Positions 49,208-57,418 of a stretch of DNA of 64,000 nucleotides are shown one piece after another. The notes under the pieces are model-generated. The model saw only the letters and a program-made list of their open reading frames with translations. It did not search any database and was not told the origin of the DNA. Source of the stretch: an uncultured Roseobacter sp. Its GTDB lineage: Bacteria; Pseudomonadota; Alphaproteobacteria; Rhodobacterales; Rhodobacteraceae. Within the stretch, counting starts at the first letter, position 1. Each line of letters opens with the position of its first letter. A program made the translations under genes and the position numbers. Where the stretch lies: positions 248,001 to 312,000 of the forward strand of contig CANMWT010000002.1 of the NCBI GenBank assembly GCA_947501635.1, given 5' to 3'.

Positions 49208-49531
49208 TCCCCAACCCGCACCACGCGCGATAAGACCATGGCGCCGCAGCCCTGTGCTGCGGGCCCTGCGGGCGGGCCGTGCATAAACAAAACGTTTAAG
49301 CGGCCGACCATACTCTTTGGTTTGGTAACCTTTGCCGCTTATTTGGGTTCAAACCCGGACTATCCACAACTTATTGTAGGTGACCGCAAGAATAGGGGTT
49401 GCCAGATGAGCTTTGACACCGCACCATATCTTGTAGAGGCGCGGGGGGTCGCCCCGTTCTCTAGAGCAGGCACCTAGCTTTGGGGGCTAGACAGCATCTC
49501 CTCCGCTAGGGCGATAAAAAGAGGTGACACC
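49208..49531 (+). other. Intergenic region upstream of the YbjN gene
   Basis: The 324 bases hold no clear gene. CTGCGGG and related G/C repeats near 49235-49265 could form a weak terminator for ubiK. A 23-codon frame at 49406-49477 (MSFDTAPYLVEARGVAPFSR, then three residues) has a poor ribosome binding site. GGGG/CCCC and CTAGC/GCTAG hairpins lie at about 49442-49490, before GAGGTGA, the ribosome binding site of the next gene. A structured leader is possible. Confidence 0.45.
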
Positions 49532-50032
49532 ATGGCCTTGTCCGAGCAGTTTCTTGAAGACGACATCCACCCTATCGACATCGTTGAACATCTGGCAGCC
49601 CACCACGAGTGGGATTTTGACCGGATTTCCGACGAGCAGATTGCAATGGCAGTAGAAGGGCAGTGGCGCACCTACTCGCTGACACTGGCATGGTCTGCCT
49701 ATGACGAGACACTGCGCATGGTTTGCACCTTCGAGATGGAGCCGCCCGAAGAAAAGCTGCCCGATCTCTATGAATTGCTGAACCACGTCAACGACCAGTG
49801 CTGGGCGGGTGCTTTCACCTATTGGGCGGAGCAAAAGCTGATGGTGTACCGTTACGGTCTGGTGCTGGCAGGCGGCAATGTGGCCAGCGCAGACCAGATT
49901 GACACCATGATCGGCGCCGCGGTGATGAGTGCTGAGCGGTACTACCCTGCAATGCAACTGCTGATCTGGGGCGATCGTACCCCAGAAGCGGCATTGCAGG
50001 TCGCCATTGCAGAGGCCTACGGACGCGCGTAA
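49532..50032 (+). CDS. YbjN domain protein
   Basis: A 166-residue cytoplasmic protein of the YbjN family, related to secretion chaperone-like folds; E. coli YbjN overexpression affects stress and motility, but the mechanism is unclear. It reads PIDIVEHLAAHHEWDFDRISDEQIAMAVEGQWRTYSLTLAW and LYELLNHVNDQCWAGAFTYW. GAGGTGACACC gives a good ribosome binding site. It begins a same-strand series with proC 41 bases later. Confidence 0.88.
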   Translation: MALSEQFLEDDIHPIDIVEHLAAHHEWDFDRISDEQIAMAVEGQWRTYSLTLAWSAYDETLRMVCTFEMEPPEEKLPDLYELLNHVNDQCWAGAFTYWAEQKLMVYRYGLVLAGGNVASADQIDTMIGAAVMSAERYYPAMQLLIWGDRTPEAALQVAIAEAYGRA

Positions 50033-50073
50033 CACTCGCCCCCGGATGAAACGTAAGTCGGGGGCAGTCACTC

Positions 50074-50889
50074 ATGAAAGACAGCAGGATTGCAGCGCGG
50101 GGCCTTGTGCTTCTGGGCTGCGGCAAGATGGGGTCGGCCATGCTGGCGGGATGGCTTGGGCAGGGATTGCCGCCGTCCTCTGTCTGGGTGGTCGAGCCGA
50201 ACCCTTCTGACTGGCTTAAAGACACCGGCGTCGATTTGACCGGCAACCTGCCCGATGCGCCCGCGATTGTGCTGGTTGCCGTCAAGCCGCAAATTATGGC
50301 TGAGGCGCTGCCAACACTGGCGGCTATGGGCAACAAGGATACCCTGTTTATCAGCGTGGCGGCAGGCGTCACACTGGATTATTTCGAGGGGGTTCTGGGC
50401 GCGCAAACGCCGATCGTGCGGGCGATGCCGAACACACCGGCTGCTATTTCCCAAGGGATCACGGCGATTGTGGGCAATGCCTCGGCCGGGGCTGCGGCGC
50501 TGGACGAGGCGACACAGTTGCTGCGCGCGGTGGGCGACGTCGTGCGCGTCGACGAGGAAGCGCAGATCGACGCGGTCACCGGGGTAAGCGGGTCCGGTCC
50601 GGCCTATGTGTTTCACATGATCGAGACGATGGCCGCAGCGGGCGCGGCGCAGGGGCTGGACCCCGATACGGCACTGCGGCTGGCAAAGGCGACCGTGGCG
50701 GGCGCGGGGGCCCTTGCCATGGCATCTGAGGAAAGCCCCGCGCAGCTGCGGATAAACGTGACGTCACCCAACGGCACGACGCAGGCTGCACTGGAGGTGC
50801 TGATGGATGAAGAGACCGGCTTTCCGGCTCTGCTGGCACGCGCGGTCAAGGCCGCAACAGACAGATCGCGGGAGCTTGCGAATGGCTGA
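50074..50889 (+). CDS. proC: Pyrroline-5-carboxylate reductase
   Basis: A 271-residue enzyme reducing pyrroline-5-carboxylate to proline with NAD(P)H. It shows the dinucleotide loop LGCGKMGSAM, VLVAVKPQ, RAMPNTPA, and the dimerisation signature DAVTGVSGSGPAYVF and TSPNGTTQAAL. Its end overlaps the CsaA-like gene by eight bases, so the two are coupled. Confidence 0.95.
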   Translation: MKDSRIAARGLVLLGCGKMGSAMLAGWLGQGLPPSSVWVVEPNPSDWLKDTGVDLTGNLPDAPAIVLVAVKPQIMAEALPTLAAMGNKDTLFISVAAGVTLDYFEGVLGAQTPIVRAMPNTPAAISQGITAIVGNASAGAAALDEATQLLRAVGDVVRVDEEAQIDAVTGVSGSGPAYVFHMIETMAAAGAAQGLDPDTALRLAKATVAGAGALAMASEESPAQLRINVTSPNGTTQAALEVLMDEETGFPALLARAVKAATDRSRELANG

Positions 50890-51220
50890 GATCAGCTTTG
50901 ATGACTTTATGAAGGTGGATATCCGGACGGGTATCATTCGGCGTGCGGAACCCTTTCCGGAAGCGCGCAAACCGGCGATCAAAATGTGGATCGATTTCGG
51001 CCCCGAGATTGGCGAGAAAAAGACCTCGGCACAGGTGACCGCGCATTACACGCCCGACGGGCTGGTGGGCAAACAGGTGATCGCGGTGGTGAACTTCCCG
51101 CCGCGCCAGATCGGGCCGTTCATGTCCGAAGTGCTGGTGCTGGGCCTGCCTGATGCGCAGGGCGAGGTGGTGCTGCTGGGGCCGGATCAGGACGTGCCTG
51201 TCGGAGGGCGGATGCATTGA
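50882..51220 (+). CDS. CsaA-like tRNA-binding domain protein
   Basis: A 112-residue single EMAPII/OB-type tRNA-binding domain, as in CsaA of Bacillus: ISFDDFMKVDIRTGIIRRAEPFPEARKPAIKMWIDFG, QVTAHYTPDGLVGKQVIAVVNFPPRQIG and EVLVLG. CsaA proteins have been described as export-related chaperones and bind tRNA. It is coupled upstream to proC and downstream to the dehydrogenase through TTGA. Confidence 0.9.
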   Translation: MAEISFDDFMKVDIRTGIIRRAEPFPEARKPAIKMWIDFGPEIGEKKTSAQVTAHYTPDGLVGKQVIAVVNFPPRQIGPFMSEVLVLGLPDAQGEVVLLGPDQDVPVGGRMH

Positions 51221-52170
51221 CCAAAGTATTTTTCAGCCGCCCCTTACCCGCAAGCGTTCAGCAGGCGGCGCGGGCCCGTTTTGATCTGGACGTGCGCGAG
51301 ATCACAACGCCGCTGACCGAGGACGAGATGCACCGTGTGCTGACCGAATATGACGCTGCGGTACCGACGCTGGGGGACATGTTCTCGGCCGAGGTTTTCG
51401 CCTCTGTTCCGGCACCACGCTGCAAGCTTCTGGCCAACTTTGGCGTGGGCTACAACCACATCGACGTGGCTGCTGCTGCGGCTGCGGGTATCGCGGTCAG
51501 CAACACGCCCGGCGCCGTGACGGATGCTACCGCGGACACGGCCATGTGCCTGATGCTGATGACCGCGCGCCGCGCGGGCGAAGGTGAGCGGCTCTTGCGG
51601 GCAGGGGGCTGGGAAGGCTGGCACCCCACGCAACTGCTGGGCATGCATCTGGGCGGTAAAACGGTGGGGATCGTGGGAATGGGCCGGATCGGACAGGCCA
51701 TTGCGAAACGCTGCCACTTCGGCTTTGGCATGGATGTGGCCTACACCAGCCGGTCGCCCAAGGAACTGGATTTTCCGGCGACCTATGTTCCGGAATTGAA
51801 GGCGCTTGCCGCTGCGGTGGATGTGCTGGTGATCGCGGTGCCCGGCGGCAGCGAGACGCACCACCTGATTGACGCGGCGGTCTTAGGTGCCATGCAACCG
51901 CATGCCCATCTTGTGAACATCGCGCGCGGCAATGTGGTACAGGAAAACGCGCTGATTGCCGCGTTGCAAAGCGGTGTGATCGCGGGGGCTGGGCTGGATG
52001 TCTACGAGTTCGAACCGCAGGTACCCGAAGCGCTGATCGCCATGGAGAACGTCGCCCTGCTGCCGCATCTGGGCACGGCGGCGCTGGAGGTGCGCGAGGA
52101 TATGGGCATGATGAGCGTCAACAACCTGAAAGCCTTCTTTGACGGCAAAGAATTGCCGAACGCAGTATAG
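51217..52170 (+). CDS. D-2-hydroxyacid dehydrogenase (glyoxylate/hydroxypyruvate reductase-like)
   Basis: A 317-residue NAD(P)-dependent dehydrogenase. The Rossmann loop is GMGRIGQ (154-160). The catalytic triad is Arg237 (NIARGN), Glu266 (YEFEPQ) and His284 (LPHLGTA). It resembles D-glycerate dehydrogenase/glyoxylate reductase enzymes. The start is TTG, overlapping the CsaA-like stop by four bases (TTGA). The gene ends three bases from the convergent tdk stop. Confidence 0.9.
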   Translation: MTKVFFSRPLPASVQQAARARFDLDVREITTPLTEDEMHRVLTEYDAAVPTLGDMFSAEVFASVPAPRCKLLANFGVGYNHIDVAAAAAAGIAVSNTPGAVTDATADTAMCLMLMTARRAGEGERLLRAGGWEGWHPTQLLGMHLGGKTVGIVGMGRIGQAIAKRCHFGFGMDVAYTSRSPKELDFPATYVPELKALAAAVDVLVIAVPGGSETHHLIDAAVLGAMQPHAHLVNIARGNVVQENALIAALQSGVIAGAGLDVYEFEPQVPEALIAMENVALLPHLGTAALEVREDMGMMSVNNLKAFFDGKELPNAV

Positions 52171-52173
52171 CGC

Positions 52174-52755
52174 TTAGCGGTCGCCGACGGCTTCTCTCCA
52201 GTGTTTGCGGCACAGCGACACATATGTTTCGTTGCCGCCGATCTGCACCTGCGCGCCGTCTTTTACAACGTGCCCATCTGCATCTGTCCGCACCACCATG
52301 GTGGCCTTTTTTCCGCAGTGGCAAATGGTGCGCACTTCGCGCATTTCATCGGCCAGTGCCAGCAAGGTGGCTGAACCGGGAAACAGCTTGCCGCGAAAGT
52401 CTACGCGCAGGCCGAAACACATGACCGGTACTTTCAGGTCATCGACGGCTCGGGCCAGTTGCCAGACCTGTGTCTCGGTCAGGAATTGTGCCTCGTCGAT
52501 AAAGGTACAGGCCACCGGCCCATGTTCCAACCTAATGGAAATTCTGGCAAAAAGATCGTCGTCGGTGTCAAACGTGTCGGCGGTTTCACCGATCCCGATG
52601 CGCGAGGCGATGCGGGCTTCTCCGCCGCGGTGGTCAAGCCGGGCCGTCAGCAGATAGGGCTGCATGCCGCGTTCTTTGTAGTTATGCGCCGCCTGTAGCA
52701 GAACCGTCGATTTTCCGGCGTTCATTGTGGAGTAGTGAAAGTAAAGCTTGGCCAT
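52174..52755 (-). CDS. tdk: Thymidine kinase
   Basis: A 193-residue type II thymidine kinase for deoxythymidine salvage. It has Walker A STMNAGKST (9-17), catalytic Glu88 in FIDEAQF, and the zinc site Cys145, Cys147, Cys182, His185 (CHCGKK, LCRKHW); spacing in the first pair is C-x-C rather than the usual C-x2-C. GNETYVSLC is the thymidine-binding lasso. The start is MAKLYFHYS at 52755. The frame is open upstream but that part looks non-coding. Confidence 0.94.
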   Translation of the reverse strand: MAKLYFHYSTMNAGKSTVLLQAAHNYKERGMQPYLLTARLDHRGGEARIASRIGIGETADTFDTDDDLFARISIRLEHGPVACTFIDEAQFLTETQVWQLARAVDDLKVPVMCFGLRVDFRGKLFPGSATLLALADEMREVRTICHCGKKATMVVRTDADGHVVKDGAQVQIGGNETYVSLCRKHWREAVGDR

Positions 52756-52886
52756 GGCGTTTGATAGGCCGGTGCAGGGCGTGCCGCAAGCCGTCAACGT
52801 TCCAGAAAAGGGCATTCGTGCGACTGCCAGCACTGACCGACCCATCATTCCCCAGATGACGGAACACGAAAAGCCCCTACCAAAAA

Positions 52887-52942
52887 CCGGCGTCGGGGTC
52901 GCCGGCTACTCATGATCTCCCGCAACTACGGGAGTGTTTTAT
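52887..52942 (+). other. Tandem stem-loops, candidate small RNA 3' end or attenuator
   Basis: Two hairpins follow each other: CCGGCG-7 bases-CGCCGG (52887-52905) and CTCCCG-CAACTA-CGGGAG (52917-52934). The second is followed by TGTTTTAT, giving a terminator-like end on the plus strand. No gene precedes it on that strand, as tdk reads leftwards. A short non-coding RNA starting near 52800-52870 is possible. Confidence 0.4.
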
Positions 52943-52950
52943 AAATGACA

Positions 52951-53004
52951 TTTCCCAAACATCTGATTAATGGGTAAAAACACTGCGGTTTCCCCGTTGG
53001 GAAA
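52951..53004. promoter_or_regulatory. Inverted repeats TTTCCCAA/TTGGGAAA upstream of the CII-like gene
   Basis: TTTCCCAA at 52951 pairs with TTGGGAAA at 52997 (38-base spacer). A second copy, TTTCCC-CGTT-GGGAAA, sits at 52989-53004 and shares the right arm. Three matching half sites within 54 bases, 30 bases from the start codon, look like operator sites, possibly for the encoded HTH protein. Confidence 0.5.
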
Positions 53005-53033
53005 GGTCGTATTTTGGAATAGGGGAGACGGTA

Positions 53034-53504
53034 ATGTCTGTGATCGGGCGATACCTTAAGAAACACACCGAGGCGTTGGTCAAAGACGTCGGCATCGAGC
53101 AGGCTTGTGTCCTGACGGGTAAGTCCAAGGCGACGCTGGGCCGCTATTACTCAGACCATGACGAGCATGCCGACCGGTTCATCCCGATCGAGGCCGTGGC
53201 GCTGTTGGAGAAGGCCGCGGGCTATCCGCATGTCACTGGTGCTTTGTCGGAGTTGGCAGGCGCGTCGTTGCAGTTCGACGATCGCCGCCCGAACGAAGAC
53301 CGCCCCGGTGGTGTGAATTCGGATGTGATTGCGCTGAGCCAGCGGTTTGCGATGCTGATGGCTGAGTATCAACAGTCGATGGAAGACGGCAAAATCACCG
53401 TGAACGAGGCCAAACGCCTGCTGAAGGAGACGACCTTGCTCCAGCAGGTGCTGATCGACATGAAGCTGCACCTTGAAAGCGATCACGGCGCCAGCAGTAC
53501 CTGA
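53034..53504 (+). CDS. HTH protein resembling phage CII-type regulators
   Basis: A 156-residue protein. The N-terminal half (about 1-70) reads RYLKKHTEALVKDVGIEQACVLTGKSKATLGRYYSD, a helix-turn-helix that scans ordered sites, followed by IPIEAVALLEKAAGYPHVTGALSELAG. It resembles the phage regulatory CII family. The C-terminal half (LSQRFAMLMAEYQQSMEDGKITVNEAKRLLKETTLLQQVLIDMKLHLES) looks like a dimerising coiled coil. GGGGAGACGG gives the ribosome binding site. No phage genes are nearby, so it appears to be a chromosomal regulator of unknown target. Confidence 0.7.
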   Translation: MSVIGRYLKKHTEALVKDVGIEQACVLTGKSKATLGRYYSDHDEHADRFIPIEAVALLEKAAGYPHVTGALSELAGASLQFDDRRPNEDRPGGVNSDVIALSQRFAMLMAEYQQSMEDGKITVNEAKRLLKETTLLQQVLIDMKLHLESDHGASST

Positions 53505-53506
53505 CC

Positions 53507-54652
53507 TCAGCCGGCCGCCTGTTTCTGCACCACGACCGAGCCCACGGAATAGCCTGCCCCGAAAGAGCAGATCAGGCCCATGTCACCGGGCGCCATGTCG
53601 CCGGAGTATTTGGAGAAGGCGATGATGGAGCCTGCTGATGAGGTATTGGCATAGTCCTGCAGGATATTGGGCTGCTCTGACGGCTCAGGCGTCCGGCCGA
53701 GCACCTTGCGGCCGATGAAATCGTTCATCGTTTTGTTGGCCTGATGCAGCCAGAGCCTTTTGAGGTCGGCGGCGGCGATGTTTTCCTCGGTCATGTGAGT
53801 GGCGATATGGTCCGACACCATGGGCAGCACTTCCTTAAAGACCTTGCGCCCGTTTTGCATGAATTGCATGTCGCGGCGGTCGACTGTCCCCGAGGGGCGC
53901 GAGCGGCGCAGAAAGCCGTTGTTGTTGCGGATATTGTTGGAAAATTCGGTCGCACAGCGGGTCGATTTCACCTCGAAGTAGTCGCCGGTTGCATCCGTGC
54001 TGCGCTCAAGCAGGGTGGCGGTTGCCACATCGCCAAAGATAAAGTGGCAATCCCGGTCGCGCCATTCGAGGTGGGCTGAACAAATCTCGGGGTTGATGAC
54101 CAATGCGCGCCGCACGGAGCCTGAGCGGATCATGTCGGCGGCGGCCTGTATGCCAAACGTGGCCGAAGAGCAGGCGACGTTCATGTCGAAGGCAAAGCCG
54201 GTGGCCCCCAGCAACGTCTGGATTTCGATGGCGATGGCAGGATAGGCGCGTTCCATATTCGACGCGGCACAGATGACCAGATCTACCTCAGACGCGGACC
54301 TGCCGGCCTCGGCCAGCGCTTTTTGCGCAGCGTCCAGACCCATTTCGGCCATCAGGGACGGTTCTTCATCGCTGCGCTGGCGCAGCAGCGGGTGCATCAC
54401 CTTGGGATCGAGCACACCCGTCTTGTCGATGACATAGCGTTGCTGGATACCCGACGCCTTGACGATGAATTCCTCTGACGAATACTCCTTGGCCGCAACC
54501 TCGCCCGCGGCGATGCCTTCGGCCTGCTCGGCGTTGTAGAGATCAACATAACCGTTGAAGGCCTCCACCAGTTCGGCATTGGTGATAACGTTCTGGGGCG
54601 TGAACACGCCGGTTCCGGTGATGGCTGGTGTATACATACTTGCGTCCTTCAT
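53507..54652 (-). CDS. Beta-ketoacyl-ACP synthase III-like enzyme
   Basis: A 381-residue thiolase-fold condensing enzyme with the full KAS III triad: Cys161 (NVACSSATFG), His303 (LHQANKTM) and Asn336 (YANTSSAG). It is longer than typical FabH (about 320) because of an extra N-terminal segment (about residues 30-65, GYVDLYNAEQAEGIAAGEVA) and a longer central loop (FLRRSRPSGTVDRRDMQF). It may not be the housekeeping FabH, and no fab genes adjoin. The start could be MYTPAI at 54637. It ends two bases from the convergent HTH gene. Confidence 0.88.
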   Translation of the reverse strand: MKDASMYTPAITGTGVFTPQNVITNAELVEAFNGYVDLYNAEQAEGIAAGEVAAKEYSSEEFIVKASGIQQRYVIDKTGVLDPKVMHPLLRQRSDEEPSLMAEMGLDAAQKALAEAGRSASEVDLVICAASNMERAYPAIAIEIQTLLGATGFAFDMNVACSSATFGIQAAADMIRSGSVRRALVINPEICSAHLEWRDRDCHFIFGDVATATLLERSTDATGDYFEVKSTRCATEFSNNIRNNNGFLRRSRPSGTVDRRDMQFMQNGRKVFKEVLPMVSDHIATHMTEENIAAADLKRLWLHQANKTMNDFIGRKVLGRTPEPSEQPNILQDYANTSSAGSIIAFSKYSGDMAPGDMGLICSFGAGYSVGSVVVQKQAAG

Positions 54653-54753
54653 TCGCCCGTCTTGTGGGGCGATATATGCCCTAGGGTCAAGCCGTGGAAG
54701 GGTATGTGACGCAGCGTCTGACGGCGGGGGGTGTCCCCGTGGGGACAGGGCCG

Positions 54754-55053
54754 CTAGATGCCTGTGGGGATGGAGTAGACGACATATCCGTCCTGCCGGA
54801 ACACCTCTCGTGCGCCCGTTTCGGCGACAAAGGCGTCAAGGTCCGGCATGGTTTCAGGGCAGCCGACCAGATCAGCGGTGTGATCAAGATAGTTCACCGT
54901 CTCTGCGCTTTCGCCAAGATTGCGGCAGAGGTCGCCTGCGGCCGGGTAGCCGTCCCCGAAGAAGGGCAGGGATGTTTCGGGCAGAACGACGGGATCGGGT
55001 GCGGGCGCGCAGGCTGCGATCACAAGCAGGGCTGGTATGGAATACTGTCGCAT
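54754..55053 (-). CDS. Small hypothetical lipoprotein
   Basis: A 99-residue protein starting MRQYSIPALLVIAACAPAPDP, with a lipobox IAAC and lipidated Cys15. The mature part is small and has two further cysteines (DLCRNL, LVGCPE), likely disulfide bonded, and ends GYVVYSIPTGI. No family recognised. It is divergent from the DUF502 gene; the gap of 125 bases should hold both promoters. Confidence 0.75.
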   Translation of the reverse strand: MRQYSIPALLVIAACAPAPDPVVLPETSLPFFGDGYPAAGDLCRNLGESAETVNYLDHTADLVGCPETMPDLDAFVAETGAREVFRQDGYVVYSIPTGI

Positions 55054-55178
55054 TTGGGCTCTCCGTTTTGCTGCACCGAGCTTAGCGCAAGCTGCGTGAT
55101 CCGCCAAATGGCGATGCGCGGACTGGTGCCGGCGGCGATTATTTGCGAGGGTCGCGCAGCACAGCTTGCGGGGGCAAT

Positions 55179-55787
55179 ATGAAAAAGACAATTCTGGGCG
55201 GCATCCTGTTTCTGGCGCCGGTCGCGGTAATTGCCTTTGTTCTGGGAAAAGTGTTTCAGATCAGTAGGGTAATTGTGGACCCGCTGGATGCTCTTATTCC
55301 CGTCAAGAGCATTGCGGGTGTCGCGTCGCTCAACATTCTGGCGATCGTGCTGATTGTGCTGGTCTGCTATCTGGCGGGCTTTGTCGCAGAGCGCGCGTTT
55401 CTGGGACGGCGGATGCAGCGGGTTGACGAATTTCTGATGGATATCATACCCGGCTATGCGATTTTCAAAGGCGTTCTGGGCAGTGTATCGTCGAATGAAG
55501 AACTGGCGGCGCGGCTCAAGCCGGTGCTCGTGCGTTTTGACGATTACGAGCAGATCGCCTTTCAGATCGAGAGGGGCGACACCCAGTCGGTTTTGTTCCT
55601 GCCAAGCTCTCCTTCGGCGTGGTCGGGCAGTTCGGTTGTGGTGGACAATGCGCGGATCCTGCCGTTGAACATTCCGGTGCATCAGGCGACCAAACTGCTG
55701 CGCACTTTCGGGCGCGGATCGCTGGCAGCGAAAGAAGCCACGCTTGGCGCGCAGGGCGCTGCCGGAGACGCGCCGCAGCACCGCTGA
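55179..55787 (+). CDS. DUF502-like membrane protein
   Basis: A 202-residue inner-membrane protein with two hydrophobic segments (about 3-27, TILGGILFLAPVAVIAFVLG; about 50-75, LNILAIVLIVLVCYLAGFVAE) and a soluble C-terminal domain. The layout and the segments PGYAIFKGVLG and LPSSPSAWSGS fit the DUF502 family. Function unknown. The start at MKKTILGG is preferred over an upstream frame extension because of the membrane segment. Confidence 0.8.
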   Translation: MKKTILGGILFLAPVAVIAFVLGKVFQISRVIVDPLDALIPVKSIAGVASLNILAIVLIVLVCYLAGFVAERAFLGRRMQRVDEFLMDIIPGYAIFKGVLGSVSSNEELAARLKPVLVRFDDYEQIAFQIERGDTQSVLFLPSSPSAWSGSSVVVDNARILPLNIPVHQATKLLRTFGRGSLAAKEATLGAQGAAGDAPQHR

Positions 55788-55939
55788 CGATGCCGGCGGG
55801 TACAGCACTTGGTTACCCGAAGATGAACGGGCCATATGCCATACATATCCCGTCTGGCAGGCGACCATACGGTGGTGCGACGCGATGTTAACCAATTGCG
55901 CGCAGGGTTGGCCGGTCGGATATGAAAGGACAGGCCGGA

Positions 55940-56224
55940 ATGCGGACGTCAAAGATCAAGCGCGCACACTTCAACTATTTCCTCGATGTGATGACAGATA
56001 TCGAATGGGACCTGCAGCAGCCGCTTTTGGCACGCGAGCGGGTGCCGCCGCTTTGGCACGAGATTGCCCGCAACCGGCTGCCCAAGAAGAAGGGGAAGGT
56101 CACGCTGGGCATTGAGGAGGACGTGGTGAAGTTCTTTCGCTCGATGGGGCGGGGGTATCAGCCGAAGATGAATGATGTGCTGCGGGCTTGGATGCACGGG
56201 CGTCTGGCCGATCTGATCGAATGA
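55940..56224 (+). CDS. BrnA-like antitoxin family protein, without a BrnT partner
   Basis: A 94-residue protein. The C-terminal part KVTLGIEEDVVKFFRSMGRGYQPKMNDVLRAWMHGRLADLI matches the BrnA/DUF4415 ribbon-helix-helix motif: one beta strand then helices. The N-terminus (KRAHFNYFLDVMTDIEWDLQQPLL) is a helical extension seen in roseobacter relatives. No BrnT toxin gene is upstream or downstream, so it probably acts as a lone DNA-binding regulator. ATG at 55940 has AAGGA ten bases before it; an ATG at 55922 is possible. Confidence 0.8.
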   Translation: MRTSKIKRAHFNYFLDVMTDIEWDLQQPLLARERVPPLWHEIARNRLPKKKGKVTLGIEEDVVKFFRSMGRGYQPKMNDVLRAWMHGRLADLIE

Positions 56225-56413
56225 CCCGATGCGGAGGATCGCGGCCGCGCCTTGCGGTTCGCGCTGGGCGAGCCGCGGTTTGGCGATTCGGAGCTGTCGG
56301 ACCGCGGGGTGGTGCGCCGGTCGGATGGGACGTTGTGGCATTTGGACGAAGAGCGGGAGATCACCTGGGCCGAGTTGGAAGGCACCGCGCAGCGCGATAG
56401 TTCCGAACCTTAG
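56225..56413 (+). pseudogene. Open 62-codon extension in frame after the BrnA stop
   Basis: Directly after the BrnA TGA (56222-56224) the same frame stays open for 62 codons to a TAG at 56411. It reads PDAEDRGRALRFALGEPRFG, then DSELSDRGVVRRSDGTLWHL and DEEREITWAELEGTA, with codon choice like real genes of this chromosome (mostly G or C at the third position). There is no well-placed start codon of its own. It may be the tail of a formerly longer protein cut by a stop mutation, a read-through product or a separate gene with an unusual start. Confidence 0.45.
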
Positions 56414-56564
56414 CAGGGCTTGCACAAATGCGCTTGTCGGGCGCAGGATGGCCGGGGGGCTGAGGGCTTTCCGGCGGCCGTGCAAGGCCCTAGGGTGGCG
56501 GCGCGCGCCAATAGCGGCATAAGGGCGCAAGAGCATAAGGGCACAAGGGGAGATCAAGGACATC

Positions 56565-57407
56565 ATGTATCGTGACGCAACAGAACGGGGCGGCCTTGCC
56601 GTTGTGACCGGAGCGGCAAGCGGGGTCGGCAGGGCCGCGGCCGCGCGGTTTTTACAAGACGGTTTGGGCGTTGTGCTGGTCGATCTGCCGGGGGAGGCGC
56701 TGGAGTCCACCGCTGCGGATTTCCGCGACCTGTCGGGCGGGGCGGCCACAGTTCGTGCCATGCCAGCCGATGTGAGTGACGCGGCCGCGATGAATGCGCT
56801 GGCCGCTGACGTGTTCGCGCTGGGCGAGGTGGCGGTGCTGATGAACAACGCGGGCACCGTGCTGCCCACGGGCAGTTGGAGCGCGGCAGAGAACTGGCGC
56901 AAGCTGATGGATGTCAACCTGTTCGGCGTGTTGAACGGCGTGCAGGCTTTTCTGCCGCATATGGTGTCCGCCGCGCGCCCTGCGGTTGTGATCAACACCG
57001 GCTCGAAGCAGGGGATCACGACACCGCCGGGTAACCCTGCTTACAACGTGAGCAAGGCGGCGGTGAAAGTCATGACCGAGATGCTGGCGCATGAGTTGCG
57101 CACGGAGGATGTGCCCATATCCGCCCATTTATTCGTGCCGGGCTTTACCTATACCGGCATGGTTCAGCGGATGATGCCCGAAATGCCGGCGGCGGCTTGG
57201 ACCAGTGAAGAGACGGTTGACTATTTGATGGAGCGCATGACGGCGGGGGATTTCTATATTCTGTGCCCCGACAACGAAGTCTCGCCTGCGCTGGATGCCA
57301 AGCGTGTCTCCTGGGCTGTGGGGGATATTGTGCACAACCGGCCCGCCCTGTCGCGCTGGCATCCCGATTATGCAGAGGCGTTCAAAAAGCACGAACGCGA
57401 CGGGTGA
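56565..57407 (+). CDS. SDR-family oxidoreductase
   Basis: A 280-residue short-chain dehydrogenase/reductase. The cofactor loop is VTGAASGVGRA, followed by the NNAG motif (MNNAGTV), and the active-site YNVSKAAVK with catalytic Tyr and Lys. The Ser of the triad lies in NTGSKQG. The C-terminal region is longer than in minimal SDRs (about 250). Substrate unknown. GGAGATCAAGGA precedes the ATG. It converges on the PP2C gene with an 11-base gap. Confidence 0.9.
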   Translation: MYRDATERGGLAVVTGAASGVGRAAAARFLQDGLGVVLVDLPGEALESTAADFRDLSGGAATVRAMPADVSDAAAMNALAADVFALGEVAVLMNNAGTVLPTGSWSAAENWRKLMDVNLFGVLNGVQAFLPHMVSAARPAVVINTGSKQGITTPPGNPAYNVSKAAVKVMTEMLAHELRTEDVPISAHLFVPGFTYTGMVQRMMPEMPAAAWTSEETVDYLMERMTAGDFYILCPDNEVSPALDAKRVSWAVGDIVHNRPALSRWHPDYAEAFKKHERDG

Positions 57408-57418
57408 TCCTTTTGCCT

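Noticed and set aside
49320-49370. T-arm-like sequence GGGTTCAAACCC suggesting a tRNA
   Set aside because: No acceptor, D or anticodon stems can be built around it.
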